A DNA stretch of 64,000 nt from Oscillospiraceae bacterium (GCA_020025595.1 JAHHRV010000004.1:1-64000); one strand, 5' to 3'. Shown: positions 35,239 through 44,794, counted from the first letter of the stretch. The notes: generated from the sequence alone by a model not told the origin. Program-made: numbers and translations.

Positions 35239-36444
35239 ATGGGTCAAGTCATGAACCAGGCGCGTCACGATGCCATCCAGTCCTACCGCGAAGATCTCAT
35301 TGCATTCCGAAACGATTTGCATATGCACCCTGAACTGGGTTTTGAGGAAATCAGAACTTCCGGAAAGGTTGTTGAGGCTCTGCAGAAGATGGGAGTCGAA
35401 TACATCGACAACTTCGCAAAGACCGCTGTGATCGCCGTAATCCACGGCAAACATCCCGGCCCTGTCATTGGACTTCGCTGTGACATGGATGCCCTGCCCT
35501 TGCAGGATACCAAAACCGTCCCCTATCATTCTCAGATCCCCGGCGTGTGCCACGCCTGTGGCCACGATGCCCATACCACCGTCGGTATCGGCATGGCTCG
35601 ATATTATTCTGAGCATCCGGAAGAGCTTCACGGAACCTTGAAGGTCGTCTTCCAGCCTGCAGAAGAGGGTCCCTCTCCCGGAGGCGGAATCCTGGTAACA
35701 GAAAGCGGAAAAATCGATGATGTTGACATCATGCTCGGTATCCATACCCATCCTGAGTATCCCATGGGCACCTTGGTGCTTTGCCGAGACGAGATGCTGG
35801 CTTCCCACGACACGATCAATATTGAAATCTACGGTCGCGGCGGTCATGGTGCTTATCCCCATCTGGCCAACGATCCTCTCAATGTAGCTGTCCAGGCCTA
35901 CACCGCTTTCAACACCATAATCACAAAAAGCATCGAACCTGCACAGCGTGCATTGCTGAATATCGTACGCCTGCACTGTGGTCAGGGTATGCATTCCAAT
36001 GTTATTGAGGATAAGGCCGTCATGGGTGGTTCCATGCGTACCTTTGATGACAATGTCCGCAAGCAGATCGTACAGCGCATGAATGATATCCTAACACACC
36101 TGTGTGCTATGAATGGATGTACTTACAAAATGGATGTGGGTATGTTGGGTGATCCTGTCGTTAACGACAGCGATCTCATTCAGGCAATGGACAACGCCAG
36201 CAAGCGTGTAGAAGGCATTACCGGCGTCACCTACATGGAGCGGCCTGAAATGGGCACAGACGATTTCTCCTACTATAGCCGCCGCGTTCCCCGCAATGCC
36301 TATCTGTATCTGGGCAGTATTCCTCCCGAGGATATGGGCAATTACACCTTCCATGAGGCAAACTACGATGTTTCTCCGGAATTTTACTGCACCTGCACAG
36401 AACTGCTGGTTGAAACCATCGATGAAATCACTCTGGAAAAGTAA
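35239..36444 (+). CDS. M20D-family amidohydrolase
   Basis: A 401-residue zinc/manganese hydrolase of the aminoacylase/hippurate hydrolase group: DLHMHPELGFEE near 28, CHACGHDAHTT near 107, FQPAEEG near 140, GGHGAYPHL dimerisation-domain segment near 198 and a C-terminal GTDDFSYYS. It should remove an acyl group from N-acyl amino acids or cleave a short peptide. ATG 35239 is selected by AAGGAGG; the frame upstream to 35179 lacks an SD. The nearby DUF5058-type transporter could import its substrate. Confidence 0.88.
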   Translation: MGQVMNQARHDAIQSYREDLIAFRNDLHMHPELGFEEIRTSGKVVEALQKMGVEYIDNFAKTAVIAVIHGKHPGPVIGLRCDMDALPLQDTKTVPYHSQIPGVCHACGHDAHTTVGIGMARYYSEHPEELHGTLKVVFQPAEEGPSPGGGILVTESGKIDDVDIMLGIHTHPEYPMGTLVLCRDEMLASHDTINIEIYGRGGHGAYPHLANDPLNVAVQAYTAFNTIITKSIEPAQRALLNIVRLHCGQGMHSNVIEDKAVMGGSMRTFDDNVRKQIVQRMNDILTHLCAMNGCTYKMDVGMLGDPVVNDSDLIQAMDNASKRVEGITGVTYMERPEMGTDDFSYYSRRVPRNAYLYLGSIPPEDMGNYTFHEANYDVSPEFYCTCTELLVETIDEITLEK

Positions 36445-36542
36445 TCCTTCCCCAGACTGCAGATTTGCAGCGTGACAGAGTTCGAGCCATAGGTCAAAGC
36501 CATTCTGTGCGCTGATTCCTCTTTTTTGAACACAAAAGGCCC

Positions 36543-36582
36543 AAAAACGCCCCAGGTTCATTTCGGATCTTGGGGCGTTTTT
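36543..36582 (+). terminator. Terminator after the M20 gene
   Basis: AAAAACGCCCCA / TGGGGCGTTTTT perfect 12-bp stem, 16-nt loop. Confidence 0.88.
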
Positions 36583-36617
36583 ACTCAAATATAAGATACT
36601 GGTCAGGAGATATTTCT

Positions 36618-37832
36618 ATGAAATCCATCCGTGAAATTTATAAAATTGGAAAAGGCCCCTCTTCCTCTCATACCATGGGACCGGAGCGGGCAGCAAAGCT
36701 TTTCAAGGCCCACAATCCCGATGCTGACAGCTTTCTGGTGATTCTCTACGGCTCCCTCAGCAAAACCGGCGTTGGCCACGGCACCGACCGAGTGCTGCAG
36801 GAGGTTCTCTCTCCCATTCCTACAAAGATCGTATTCTCTCAGGAAGAGCTTCCGGACAGCCATCCCAACACCATGGACTTCTTTTCTTATCGGGAAGGCG
36901 AACAGCTTGACACCCTGCGGGTGGAGTCTGTCGGCGGCGGAGACATCCGCATTGCCGGTCAGAAGGATGTCGAAGGTCTGGAAGTTTATGTAGAGCACTC
37001 TTTTGCAGAAATCGCTGCTTTCTGCAAGTGGCGGCATATCAGCACACTTTCTGAATATGTAGAACTCAACGAAGGACCGGAAATCTGGGACTTTCTCATG
37101 GAAGTCTGGGACACTATGAAAAACGCCATCGACGAAGGACTTTGCGCCGAGGGTGTGCTCCCCGGGGGCCTCAATGTTCAGCGAAAAGCAAAGTTCCTCT
37201 ATGAGCAAGAAGATTCCCACGCTTACCCTGCCCGCACAGAATTCCAAAAGATTGCCGCCTATGCCTATGCTGTGGCAGAGCAGAATGCAGACAACGGCAC
37301 TGTAGTCACCGCCCCTACCTGTGGTGCCTGTGGCGTCGTGCCCGCTGTCCTGAAATATGCTCAGGATACAAAGGGCTTTACCGATGAGCAAATCTGCCGT
37401 GGACTTGCCACCGCCGGCATCATCGGCAATCTCACAAAGAGCAACGCTTCTATCTCCGGCGCTGAGTGCGGCTGTCAGGCAGAAATCGGAACCGCCTGTT
37501 CCATGGCTGCAGCAGCTCTGGCAGAACTCTACGGACAGGATCTCGATCAGGTGGAGTATGCAGCCGAGGTTGCCATGGAGCACCATCTCGGTCTTACCTG
37601 TGACCCCATCTGCGGTCTTGTGCAGATTCCTTGCATTGAACGCAATGCCATTGCCGCCAATCGAGCTATGGATGCCTGTAATCTCAGCTATTTTCTCACC
37701 GGTTCCAGAACGATCAGCTATGATATGGTCTGCCGGGCTATGCATGAGACTGGCGTGAACCTGAGCCACCGTTTCCGTGAAACCAGCGAAGGCGGCCTCG
37801 CAAAATTGTACAATCGACGGAAAACTCTGTAA
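36618..37832 (+). CDS. sdaA: L-serine ammonia-lyase, iron-sulfur dependent, single chain
   Basis: A 404-residue protein with both halves of the enzyme fused: N-terminal beta domain starting KIGKGPSSSHTMGPERA and C-terminal alpha domain with cluster cysteines in APTCGACGVVPAV, SGAECGCQAE, and CDPICGLVQIPC. It converts L-serine to pyruvate and ammonia. Most Firmicutes carry split sdaAA/sdaAB, so the single-chain form is a small oddity. SD AGGAGA precedes ATG 36618. It may consume serine freed by the M20 enzyme. Confidence 0.92.
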   Translation: MKSIREIYKIGKGPSSSHTMGPERAAKLFKAHNPDADSFLVILYGSLSKTGVGHGTDRVLQEVLSPIPTKIVFSQEELPDSHPNTMDFFSYREGEQLDTLRVESVGGGDIRIAGQKDVEGLEVYVEHSFAEIAAFCKWRHISTLSEYVELNEGPEIWDFLMEVWDTMKNAIDEGLCAEGVLPGGLNVQRKAKFLYEQEDSHAYPARTEFQKIAAYAYAVAEQNADNGTVVTAPTCGACGVVPAVLKYAQDTKGFTDEQICRGLATAGIIGNLTKSNASISGAECGCQAEIGTACSMAAAALAELYGQDLDQVEYAAEVAMEHHLGLTCDPICGLVQIPCIERNAIAANRAMDACNLSYFLTGSRTISYDMVCRAMHETGVNLSHRFRETSEGGLAKLYNRRKTL

Positions 37833-37940
37833 CCGCAATCCGCCTCTCTCTGCTTATTCCACTCGTGCATCAATGCGGCATCCAGGATTTAATCCAGGCC
37901 CCTATATTTTTTCCATAATTGTATTTTCCCGTGATACGCC

Positions 37941-37980
37941 AAAGTGGGCATCAGGAATTCATCCTGATACCCACTTTTTT
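37941..37980. terminator. Bidirectional terminator between sdaA and the NUDIX gene
   Basis: AAAGTGGGcATCAGGA / TCCTGATaCCCACTTT stem with a T6 tail. Confidence 0.85.
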
Positions 37981-37986
37981 ATTGGT

Positions 37987-38523
37987 TTATTGCAGGTCGA
38001 GATTTGCCTGGCGGATGGCTGCAGCGAGAATCTCGCTGTGGTCAAATGCCAGATCATCCGGCGTCAGGACAATGTCACCGCTGACCAGGGTCAGGGTATC
38101 CTGCTCGGGCAGGAGCGTGAACCACCGGGCATCAGATGCATCGTCACCGGCCCGGATAGGCTGGATGAAATCCACAACAGCCCAGTATGCAGCGGAGACG
38201 ATCCAGCCTCTGGGATCCCGGCCGGGCTTGCTGAAAATACCTGCCAGCTTCAGCGGGATTCCGGAAACACCGGTTTCTTCCGTCAGTTCCCGGGATGCGG
38301 TGTGCTCTACGGCCTCGTTTTCGTTGGCAAAGCCTCCGGGCAGCGCCCATTTTCCGCAGAAGGGATGGTTTCCCCGACGGACAAGGAGCAAACGGTAGGT
38401 GTCACATTCCTTGCGAAAAATCACGATATCCGCCGTGAGTGCGGGCTTGGGGTAGTTTCTCTTTTGATAGCGTTCAATGGCCTGCGCCTCTGTCAGGCCC
38501 CGGTTATCCAGCAGATTTTCCAT
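37987..38523 (-). CDS. NUDIX hydrolase
   Basis: A 178-residue protein. The Nudix box GG-x5-E-x7-REltEETG (about residues 64-87) is complete, followed by a short effector region. The N-terminal ~28 residues before the fold are like those of ADP-ribose or NrtR-type Nudix enzymes, but no winged helix follows. Substrate not determined. Lies downstream of the iron alcohol dehydrogenase but is separated by a hairpin. Confidence 0.85.
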   Translation of the reverse strand: MENLLDNRGLTEAQAIERYQKRNYPKPALTADIVIFRKECDTYRLLLVRRGNHPFCGKWALPGGFANENEAVEHTASRELTEETGVSGIPLKLAGIFSKPGRDPRGWIVSAAYWAVVDFIQPIRAGDDASDARWFTLLPEQDTLTLVSGDIVLTPDDLAFDHSEILAAAIRQANLDLQ

Positions 38524-38551
38524 ATTCTGTCACCTCATCATCAGGCAATGC

Positions 38552-38579
38552 GGAAAAGCGACTGCAAAAGCAGCCGCTT
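38552..38579 (-). terminator. Hairpin after the alcohol dehydrogenase gene
   Basis: AAGCGaCTGC / GCAGcCGCTT stem with AAAA loop; only a short T tract on the minus strand. Confidence 0.6.
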
Positions 38580-38604
38580 CTCCTTTATATTTTTGGGGGG
38601 AAAA

Positions 38605-39822
38605 TTAAAAATCAACTTCGGTATCGTAGTAGCAGCACTTCAGCAGCTTCTCCATCTCCTCCTGGCTGGGCTGGCGGGGATTGGAGCCGGTGCAGGCATC
38701 GGCAATGGCGTTCTTTGCGATCTCAGGCAGGCGCTCCAGGAAGATATGCTCGGGAACGAAGCCTTCCTCTGCGGGCAGGCCGTCCTTGCCGTAGTGCTTG
38801 ATGCAGTGGGGGATGTTCAGCTCGTCGTTCATCTTACGCAGATGTGCGATCAGCAGCTGGATCTTCTCAGCAGCGGTGCTGCCGCCCAGGTGCATATAGT
38901 CAGCAATCTCGGCGTAGCGCTCAGCAGCGACGGGATCCTTGGCGTTGAAGGCGATGACCTTGGGCAGGTACATGGCGTTTGCAGCACCGTGGATGATGTG
39001 TGCGCCCTGATCCTCAAATACGGCACCGGTCTTGTGGGCCATGGAGTGGACGATACCCAGCAGAGCATTGGAGAAAGCCATGCCGGCCAGGCACTGAGCA
39101 TTGTGCATATTGTCACGCTTGTCCATGTCGCCGTTGTAGGAGCCGACCAGATCCTTCTGGATCATGGTGATGGCGAAGATTGCCAGAGGATCGGTGAAAG
39201 CGGAGTTTGCGGTGGAAACATAAGCCTCGATGGCGTGGGTCATTGCATCCATACCGGTGTGAGCAACCAGCTTCTGGGGCATAGTCTCAGCCAGATCGGG
39301 GTCAACGATTGCCACATCGGGGGTGATTTCAAAGTCAGCGATGGGGTACTTGATACCCTTCTGGTAGTCGGTGATGATGGAGAAGGCGGTCACTTCAGTA
39401 GCGGTGCCGGAAGTGGAGGGAATTGCGCAGAAATGCGCCTTCTTACGCAGCTTGGGCAGGCCGAAGACCTTGCACATATCCTCGAAAGTGGTCTCGGGAT
39501 ACTCGTACTTGATCCACATTGCCTTGGCAGCGTCGATGGGGGAGCCGCCGCCCATAGCGACGATCCAGTCGGGCTGGAACTTGATCATAGCTTCAGCACC
39601 GCGCATAACGGTCTCAACAGAGGGATCGGATTCGATACCATCGAAAATCTCAACTTCCATGCCAGCTTCCTTCAGGTAGGAAACTGCACGATCCAGGAAG
39701 CCGAAGCGCTTCATAGAACCGCCGCCAACGCAGATGATTGCGCGCTTGCCTTCCAGGGTTTTCAGCATTTCAAGGGTACCCTTGCCGTGGTACAGGTCTC
39801 TGGGCAGAGTAAATCTAGCCAT
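38605..39822 (-). CDS. Iron-containing (type III) alcohol dehydrogenase
   Basis: A 405-residue enzyme: NAD-binding GGGSPIDAAKAMW near 97, the SGTATEVTAF segment near 145 and the metal-site region GMDAMTHAIEAY, with histidines in SMAHKTGAVF and HGAANAMYLP. It probably interconverts an aldehyde or ketone and an alcohol during fermentation. Start at 39822 has GGAGG about 9 nt upstream; the frame above it to 39921 is not supported. Codon use is highly optimised, suggesting strong expression. Three helically phased repeats lie upstream. Confidence 0.9.
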   Translation of the reverse strand: MARFTLPRDLYHGKGTLEMLKTLEGKRAIICVGGGSMKRFGFLDRAVSYLKEAGMEVEIFDGIESDPSVETVMRGAEAMIKFQPDWIVAMGGGSPIDAAKAMWIKYEYPETTFEDMCKVFGLPKLRKKAHFCAIPSTSGTATEVTAFSIITDYQKGIKYPIADFEITPDVAIVDPDLAETMPQKLVAHTGMDAMTHAIEAYVSTANSAFTDPLAIFAITMIQKDLVGSYNGDMDKRDNMHNAQCLAGMAFSNALLGIVHSMAHKTGAVFEDQGAHIIHGAANAMYLPKVIAFNAKDPVAAERYAEIADYMHLGGSTAAEKIQLLIAHLRKMNDELNIPHCIKHYGKDGLPAEEGFVPEHIFLERLPEIAKNAIADACTGSNPRQPSQEEMEKLLKCCYYDTEVDF

Positions 39823-39983
39823 AATAAACATCCTCCAAATAATAACATATTCTTGCGAATGATTCCGGCGAGATACCGCCGACAAGGGCGAACAAGGTTG
39901 TTTCGTTTCCCTATTGATCAATTCGTATCGATATTAACATATTTATTAAAAATGTCAATGGGCAGTTTTCAAAAATCTGCAAT

Positions 39984-40012
39984 GTTCAAAAATTGTTCAA
40001 AGATCGTTCAAA
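39984..40012. promoter_or_regulatory. Three phased GTTCAAA direct repeats
   Basis: GTTCAAA at 39984-39990, 39995-40001 and 40006-40012, exactly 11 bp apart (one helical turn), 160-190 bp upstream of the alcohol dehydrogenase start. The spacing suggests cooperative binding of a regulator on one DNA face. Confidence 0.5.
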
Positions 40013-40225
40013 ATTCAGCCCGCAGCGGAGTTTACCCCTTCCATAAGTGCGCATATTAAACATAATGTTTTATGCTGAGTTCTCAGAAGATATCTGCTCC
40101 ACCGGGATTTCGTCACGGATCGAGCTGCAGCCGGATTGGGCTTTTGCTTCTGTGGCCCAAGAAAACCACATTGAATCACGGGGCAAGGAACCAGACCGTG
40201 CTCGGCCTTAAAGCCTGTTTTATGC

Positions 40226-40261
40226 GCAAAAAAAGCACTGAGCCAATGGCTCAGTGCTTTT
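40226..40261 (-). terminator. Terminator of the sulfatase operon
   Basis: Stem AAAAGCACTGAGCCA / TGGCTCAGTGCTTTT with a T-run on the minus strand. Confidence 0.92.
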
Positions 40262-40272
40262 CTGAGATTCTG

Positions 40273-41634
40273 TTATTCTGCCTCGTCGCAGATTGTGGGG
40301 CGTGTGCCCTCTGCCTTTTCAATCCAGTTGAGCAGACGCTCACGAAGCTCTGCCTTGACCTGAGCATAGGCAGGATCTGCAACCACATTATTCAGCTGCC
40401 AGGGGTCCACCCGCATATCATACAGGAAGTCATCTGCATAGGTATCAGCGCTTGCTGCGGCGCCGCCGTTGATGCCGGGTGCATAAACAGAGTATGTAAA
40501 CTCAGCAGTACGGATGCACCGGCCCACACGGCTCTCGGAAATCTGAGCAAAGACCTCGTTGGGACGATCAGGATCGGTATGCTTCACCACATTCAGCAGA
40601 TTCTCGCCGATCATGGCATCGCCTACATCCACACCGGCCAGAGCCAGAATGGTCTTGGGCAGGCTCTCGGTGCTGACCAGATCCTGAATATGGATGCCAC
40701 CCTTGAAGGGGCCGCCGGCAACCACAAGAGGCACATGCAGGCAGCCGTCGTGGCAGGAACGCTTGTAATCGTCATAGCCGTTGAGGTGGCTGTCGGTATT
40801 ACGGGTCTTAAAGTGGGAACCGTGGTCTGCTGCATAGATGATGACTGTGTTGTCATACAGACCTTTTTCCTTCAGCTTTGCAATCAGACGGCCCAGATTT
40901 TCGTCCAGGCTTGCACACTGACCCAGATAGTCGGGGTACTCCTCTGCTGCATTGCCGCCCAGAGCCTTCAGATCCCCGGGCAGGACGAAGTCTGCATACT
41001 TTTCCTTGGAGCCGTCGGGTCCTTCATAGTGCTTGTGGTCGTTCTGGTGATGGGGCTCGATCTGGGATACGGTCATGAAGAAGGGCTTTTCCCCGGTGTA
41101 CTGATCCAGATACTCCAATGCAAAGTCATTGATGCAGTCGGCACGGTAGCCCTTAAAATCAATGCGATTATTGTTCTCATCGAACACATAGCCGTCATAG
41201 CCGTGGGAAGTAAATTCCAGCACATCCGCTGTGCGCCAGAATCCGGTGTAGCCGCCGCGCAGCTCCAGAGGAACTGCGGTAACGGTATGATCGATGGTGG
41301 GTTTTTTCTCCAGCTCACCGTCGGAAGCCAGGTGCCACTTTCCGATATAGGCCGTTTCATAACCGGCTTCCTCGATGTAGTCTGCCAGGGTCTTCACGCC
41401 GCTGGGCAGCATGATGTTGTTGCGGAAGCAGCCGGTTTCGGTGGGATATTTACCGGTCTGGAACAGGGCCCGGCAGGGTCCGCAGACAGGCTGAGGAGAA
41501 AAAGCGTTGTCAAATACCACGCCCTCTTCGGCCATGCGGTCCAGGTTCGGGGTGATGTCAAGGGGCTGACCATAGCAGCCGCAGGTATCCCAGCGCTGCT
41601 GATCGCTGAAGTAGAAAATGATGTTATTAGCCAT
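40273..41634 (-). CDS. Cys-type sulfatase
   Basis: A 453-residue alkaline-phosphatase-superfamily sulfatase. Metal site begins with FYFSDQQRWD (D11 and Q12); the formylglycine signature is C51-G-P-C-R55 followed by GKYPTE, so C51 is the residue to be oxidised; later IGKWHLAS, EPHHQNDH and AADHGSH complete the site. No signal peptide, so it works in the cytosol on an imported sulfate ester. Its ATG overlaps the tctA stop by 8 bp, tying it to the TctABC transporter. The Cys-type signature needs an anaerobic maturase, encoded by the divergent gene at 45057. The substrate is unknown; choline-sulfate or aryl-sulfate type enzymes are the nearest by motif. Confidence 0.9.
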   Translation of the reverse strand: MANNIIFYFSDQQRWDTCGCYGQPLDITPNLDRMAEEGVVFDNAFSPQPVCGPCRALFQTGKYPTETGCFRNNIMLPSGVKTLADYIEEAGYETAYIGKWHLASDGELEKKPTIDHTVTAVPLELRGGYTGFWRTADVLEFTSHGYDGYVFDENNNRIDFKGYRADCINDFALEYLDQYTGEKPFFMTVSQIEPHHQNDHKHYEGPDGSKEKYADFVLPGDLKALGGNAAEEYPDYLGQCASLDENLGRLIAKLKEKGLYDNTVIIYAADHGSHFKTRNTDSHLNGYDDYKRSCHDGCLHVPLVVAGGPFKGGIHIQDLVSTESLPKTILALAGVDVGDAMIGENLLNVVKHTDPDRPNEVFAQISESRVGRCIRTAEFTYSVYAPGINGGAAASADTYADDFLYDMRVDPWQLNNVVADPAYAQVKAELRERLLNWIEKAEGTRPTICDEAE

Positions 41635-43156
41635 TGGATGAAACCTCCTGTGTTGCAGTCTTGGCTGCTCTTGTTTCCTTGATCTTGGATCTGATGATGC
41701 TGAACACCACGATTGCGATCAGGCCGATAAAGATCCAGCAGAACACACTGCTGAAGAAAATAGACGGGCTGCCGTTGGAAATCAACAGAGCACGGCGGAA
41801 ATTGGTTTCAGTCATGTTGCCCAGAACCATACCCAGCAGCACAGGGACTGCAGGCAGTTCCAACTTGCGCATCAGCCATGCCATCAGGCCGAACACCAGA
41901 GCAACGCTCAGGTCAAAATAGTTGTTATTGACACTGTAGGCACCGGCGAAGCAGAAAATCACAATGATGGGAGTCAGGATCTGCTGGGGGATTGCAACGA
42001 CCTTGGCAAACAGGCTTGTCAGGAACTTGCCCTGGATGAACATGAAGATGTTCACAAGGATCAGGCCCAGCATAATGGCATACATGATATCGCCATCGGT
42101 GGTGAACAGGGACAGGCCGGGATTCAGGCCGTTGATCATCAGTGCAGAGAGCATGATGGCCACGACGCCGTCACCGGGAATGCCCAGTGTCAGCAGAGGA
42201 ATCAGCGTTGCACCGGTAACTGCGTTGTTGGCAGCTTCTGCAGCGGCAATGCCTTCCACGCTGCCCTTGCCGAACTCTTCCTTATGCTTGGACATATTTT
42301 TAGCGGTATTGTAGCTGAACCAGGAGGCTTCGGATGCACCGGTTCCGGGGACGATACCAACCATCGAACCGATCAGCGAGGACAGGACCACGGGGCGCAC
42401 CATGCGCTTGTATTCATCCTTGGTGATCTTGCCGTCATCCTTGCTGATTTTGCTTGCGTGCATATTCAGCTCGCTGTGCTTCTTCTCAGCCTTGGCGATG
42501 ATCTCCACCAGTGCAAACAGACCAATCAGGCACACTGCCAGATCCAGGCCCAGATACAGCCGGGATACACCGAAGGTGAACCGGTCATAGCTGGTCATGG
42601 GGTCAGAGCCGACACAGGAAAGCAGCAGACCAAAGCAGGCAGCGATGATGCCCTTGATCATGCTCTTGCCGGAAACGCCGGCGATAATCGTCATGCCGAA
42701 CAGGCAGACCATGAAATACTCAGCAGTGCCCAGTTTTGCAGAGATCTTTGCCACCTGGGGGCCCAGGAACAGCAGCATCAGTGCAGAGAAGATACCGCCG
42801 AAGGTAGATGCATACAGAGCGATTTTCAAAGCCGCCTTGGTTCTGCCCTGCTGGGACAGGGGGTGTCCGTCCATCATGGTTGCAGCGGCATGGGGTGTAC
42901 CGGGGGTGTTGATCAGGATGGCGGAAACCGAACCGCCGTAGCCGCCGGCACAGTAGATGCCCAGCAGGAACATCATGCCGGGAACTGCCGACATGGTATA
43001 AGTAACAGGCAGGAACAAAATCACGCACAAAATGACGCTCAGGCCGGGAATCGCAGCGAATACCGAGCCAATAAATACGCCAAGGTTGATCCAAATGATA
43101 TTTTCAAGGGTAAAAAGCAGGCCGGAAGCCGGTCCGATAAATTGCAGCATATCCAT
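41627..43156 (-). CDS. tctA: Tripartite tricarboxylate transporter, large membrane subunit TctA
   Basis: A 509-residue permease with about 12 helices and the TctA segments PGLSVILCVILFLP, GYGGSVSAILINTPGTP near residue 72 and the pseudo-repeat GIVPGTGASEASWFSY near 262, plus TLGIPGDGV near 318. It moves a carboxylate-like or other anionic solute with a cation gradient. It is in an operon tctC-tctB-tctA-sulfatase. The fused functional context suggests the solute is a sulfated compound. Confidence 0.93.
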   Translation of the reverse strand: MDMLQFIGPASGLLFTLENIIWINLGVFIGSVFAAIPGLSVILCVILFLPVTYTMSAVPGMMFLLGIYCAGGYGGSVSAILINTPGTPHAAATMMDGHPLSQQGRTKAALKIALYASTFGGIFSALMLLFLGPQVAKISAKLGTAEYFMVCLFGMTIIAGVSGKSMIKGIIAACFGLLLSCVGSDPMTSYDRFTFGVSRLYLGLDLAVCLIGLFALVEIIAKAEKKHSELNMHASKISKDDGKITKDEYKRMVRPVVLSSLIGSMVGIVPGTGASEASWFSYNTAKNMSKHKEEFGKGSVEGIAAAEAANNAVTGATLIPLLTLGIPGDGVVAIMLSALMINGLNPGLSLFTTDGDIMYAIMLGLILVNIFMFIQGKFLTSLFAKVVAIPQQILTPIIVIFCFAGAYSVNNNYFDLSVALVFGLMAWLMRKLELPAVPVLLGMVLGNMTETNFRRALLISNGSPSIFFSSVFCWIFIGLIAIVVFSIIRSKIKETRAAKTATQEVSSNG

Positions 43157-43171
43157 TTTCCAACCTCCTCC

Positions 43172-43687
43172 TTAGAAATTAACGCCCAGAATAAAGCGGA
43201 ACGCAGCCCAGATGGCCACAGCCAGGGTCAGGGTGATGGCATAATAGGACTTCTTCCTGCAGCGGAAGTAAACCAGGAATGCCAGGCAGCAGAAAACTGC
43301 GCCCACTACAAACAGATCTGTCACCTTGGCAATGAAATAGGTGCCGAGCAGAATCAGCATGATGATCAGTGCCTTCACTTCCACCAGAAGATTCAGCGTC
43401 TTCATCTCCAGAGGCTTCTTGGTCACGATCTTGTATCCCTCTTTGAGAATCAGCACGGCAGATGCCGCCATCATCACATACATCAGCAGCTTGGGAAACT
43501 CTCTGCCGTTTACCACATCTTTTTCAGAAATCGCTACCTGCTGAGGCATGATCATCAGGATCACAACCGACACTACCAGAAACAGGATACCTGTCACCAG
43601 ATCGGCAGGATAGCGAATGTTCTTTTTGCTGAGCTTTTCTCCCCAGCAGTCCAGACGCGTATCGACGCGTTCAATCATATCTTTCAT
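43172..43687 (-). CDS. tctB: Tripartite tricarboxylate transporter, small membrane subunit TctB
   Basis: A 171-residue protein with four helices and a ~30-residue cytosolic N-terminus, the TctB layout. Sequence conservation of this subunit is always low, so the call rests on topology plus position between tctC and tctA. SD AAGGAGG precedes ATG 43687. Confidence 0.85.
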   Translation of the reverse strand: MKDMIERVDTRLDCWGEKLSKKNIRYPADLVTGILFLVVSVVILMIMPQQVAISEKDVVNGREFPKLLMYVMMAASAVLILKEGYKIVTKKPLEMKTLNLLVEVKALIIMLILLGTYFIAKVTDLFVVGAVFCCLAFLVYFRCRKKSYYAITLTLAVAIWAAFRFILGVNF

Positions 43688-43773
43688 GATTGGGTGAACC
43701 CTCCTTATAAATCCTTAAAAAATGGGAGCGGGCGGGTAGATTCCCTGCCCTACTCCCAACAGGTGTTTACCGA

Positions 43774-44733
43774 TCAGCCGACCACAACATCCTTGTACTG
43801 ATTGACGATGTTCTGGACATTTTCGATGTGCGCCTGCACATCCTCAGTGCTCATGGTATCGGCCTCCAGCAGCATGGTGTCATTGAGCCAGGTGCTGACT
43901 TCTTCATCCTTCAGGATCTCGTCGTAGAGGTTCTTCAGTTCTGTGATCTTCTGCTCATCGGTGCCCTTGCGAGCCATGACGAAGCAGCAATTGCGGAAGT
44001 AGGGGTAGCCGTGCTCACCAACGCCTTCAACGCCTGCGAAGGGGCCGTCCTCGATTGCCTTCTCGTCAAATGCGCAGACGATGGAAACGCTGCCCTGCTG
44101 GTAGGTCTCCAGGATCTGGGTCTGGTGAGAAACTGCGAACTTGGTCTCGCCCTTGGCAACAGCCTGAGCAGCCTCTGCTGCGGACTGGTAAGGAGTCAGC
44201 TTCAGCTGAGCACCGGCGCCCATGGAGCCGAACAGTGCAGCAGCCAGGAATGCCTCGGAGCTGGTAGCACCGTTAACTGCAACGGAGATTTCCTCGCCCT
44301 TGGCAACATAGGCTTCCAGATCAGCCAGAGACTTGATGTTCAGCTTTGCATCTGCAGACAGAACAAAGATGGAAGAATACAGGTTTTCGACAAAAACAAA
44401 ATCGTCATAGCTGAACTGCATCTTGGCAGGGTCGATGATGCTGGTGATGGACAGCAGGCCCTCGCCGACGAAGACCAGCTCGGGATCGTTGGCTTCGGTA
44501 TCAGCGACCCAGGTGTTAACAGTAGCAGCGTCGCCCTTGATTGCCTCGGCAACCAGAGTGATGCTGTCGGAATGCTCAGTGGATTTTGCGGCAGCCTTCT
44601 GGCTTACCATAGCGGCGACACCGGACGGTGCCCAGGGACATGTAACTTTCCAGCTCTCGGTCTTGCTGCTGCAGCCGGCAAACATACCGACGATCATCAA
44701 AACTGCGAGGATCAGACTCAGAATACGCTTCAT
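43774..44733 (-). CDS. tctC: Tripartite tricarboxylate transporter substrate-binding lipoprotein TctC
   Basis: A 319-residue exported protein. Signal peptide (1-20) ends in lipobox FAGC, so it is a lipoprotein. The mature part follows the TctC pattern: TCPWAPSGVAAMVSQKAA near the N-terminus, EAIKGDAATVNTWVAD, and a C-terminal AHIENVQNIV region. In Gram-positive cells it is anchored to the outer leaf of the membrane and hands the substrate to TctAB. It is the first gene of the operon, with its own promoter facing the maturase gene. Confidence 0.9.
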   Translation of the reverse strand: MKRILSLILAVLMIVGMFAGCSSKTESWKVTCPWAPSGVAAMVSQKAAAKSTEHSDSITLVAEAIKGDAATVNTWVADTEANDPELVFVGEGLLSITSIIDPAKMQFSYDDFVFVENLYSSIFVLSADAKLNIKSLADLEAYVAKGEEISVAVNGATSSEAFLAAALFGSMGAGAQLKLTPYQSAAEAAQAVAKGETKFAVSHQTQILETYQQGSVSIVCAFDEKAIEDGPFAGVEGVGEHGYPYFRNCCFVMARKGTDEQKITELKNLYDEILKDEEVSTWLNDTMLLEADTMSTEDVQAHIENVQNIVNQYKDVVVG

Positions 44734-44794
44734 GATTTTTTCTCCTTTTGTTGTTCATTTTCCGTTTTTGAAGGGGTTTCCTTCAGCTGTCTAA

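Larger units (their letters stand above)
39823..40272. other. Upstream region of the alcohol dehydrogenase gene
   Basis: 450 bp with no gene. It holds a run of three GTTCAAA direct repeats (39984-40012), an AT-rich segment at 39930-39960 that probably contains the minus-strand promoter, and at its right end the sulfatase terminator. The stretch 40070-40200 shows nothing I can identify. Confidence 0.5.

Noticed and set aside
37777..40059. 760-codon plus-strand frame
   Set aside because: Runs antisense through the NUDIX and alcohol dehydrogenase genes and intergenic terminators; no family motifs.
42284..43801. 505-codon plus-strand frame in the tct operon
   Set aside because: Antisense to tctA and tctB with a His/Gln-rich composition.
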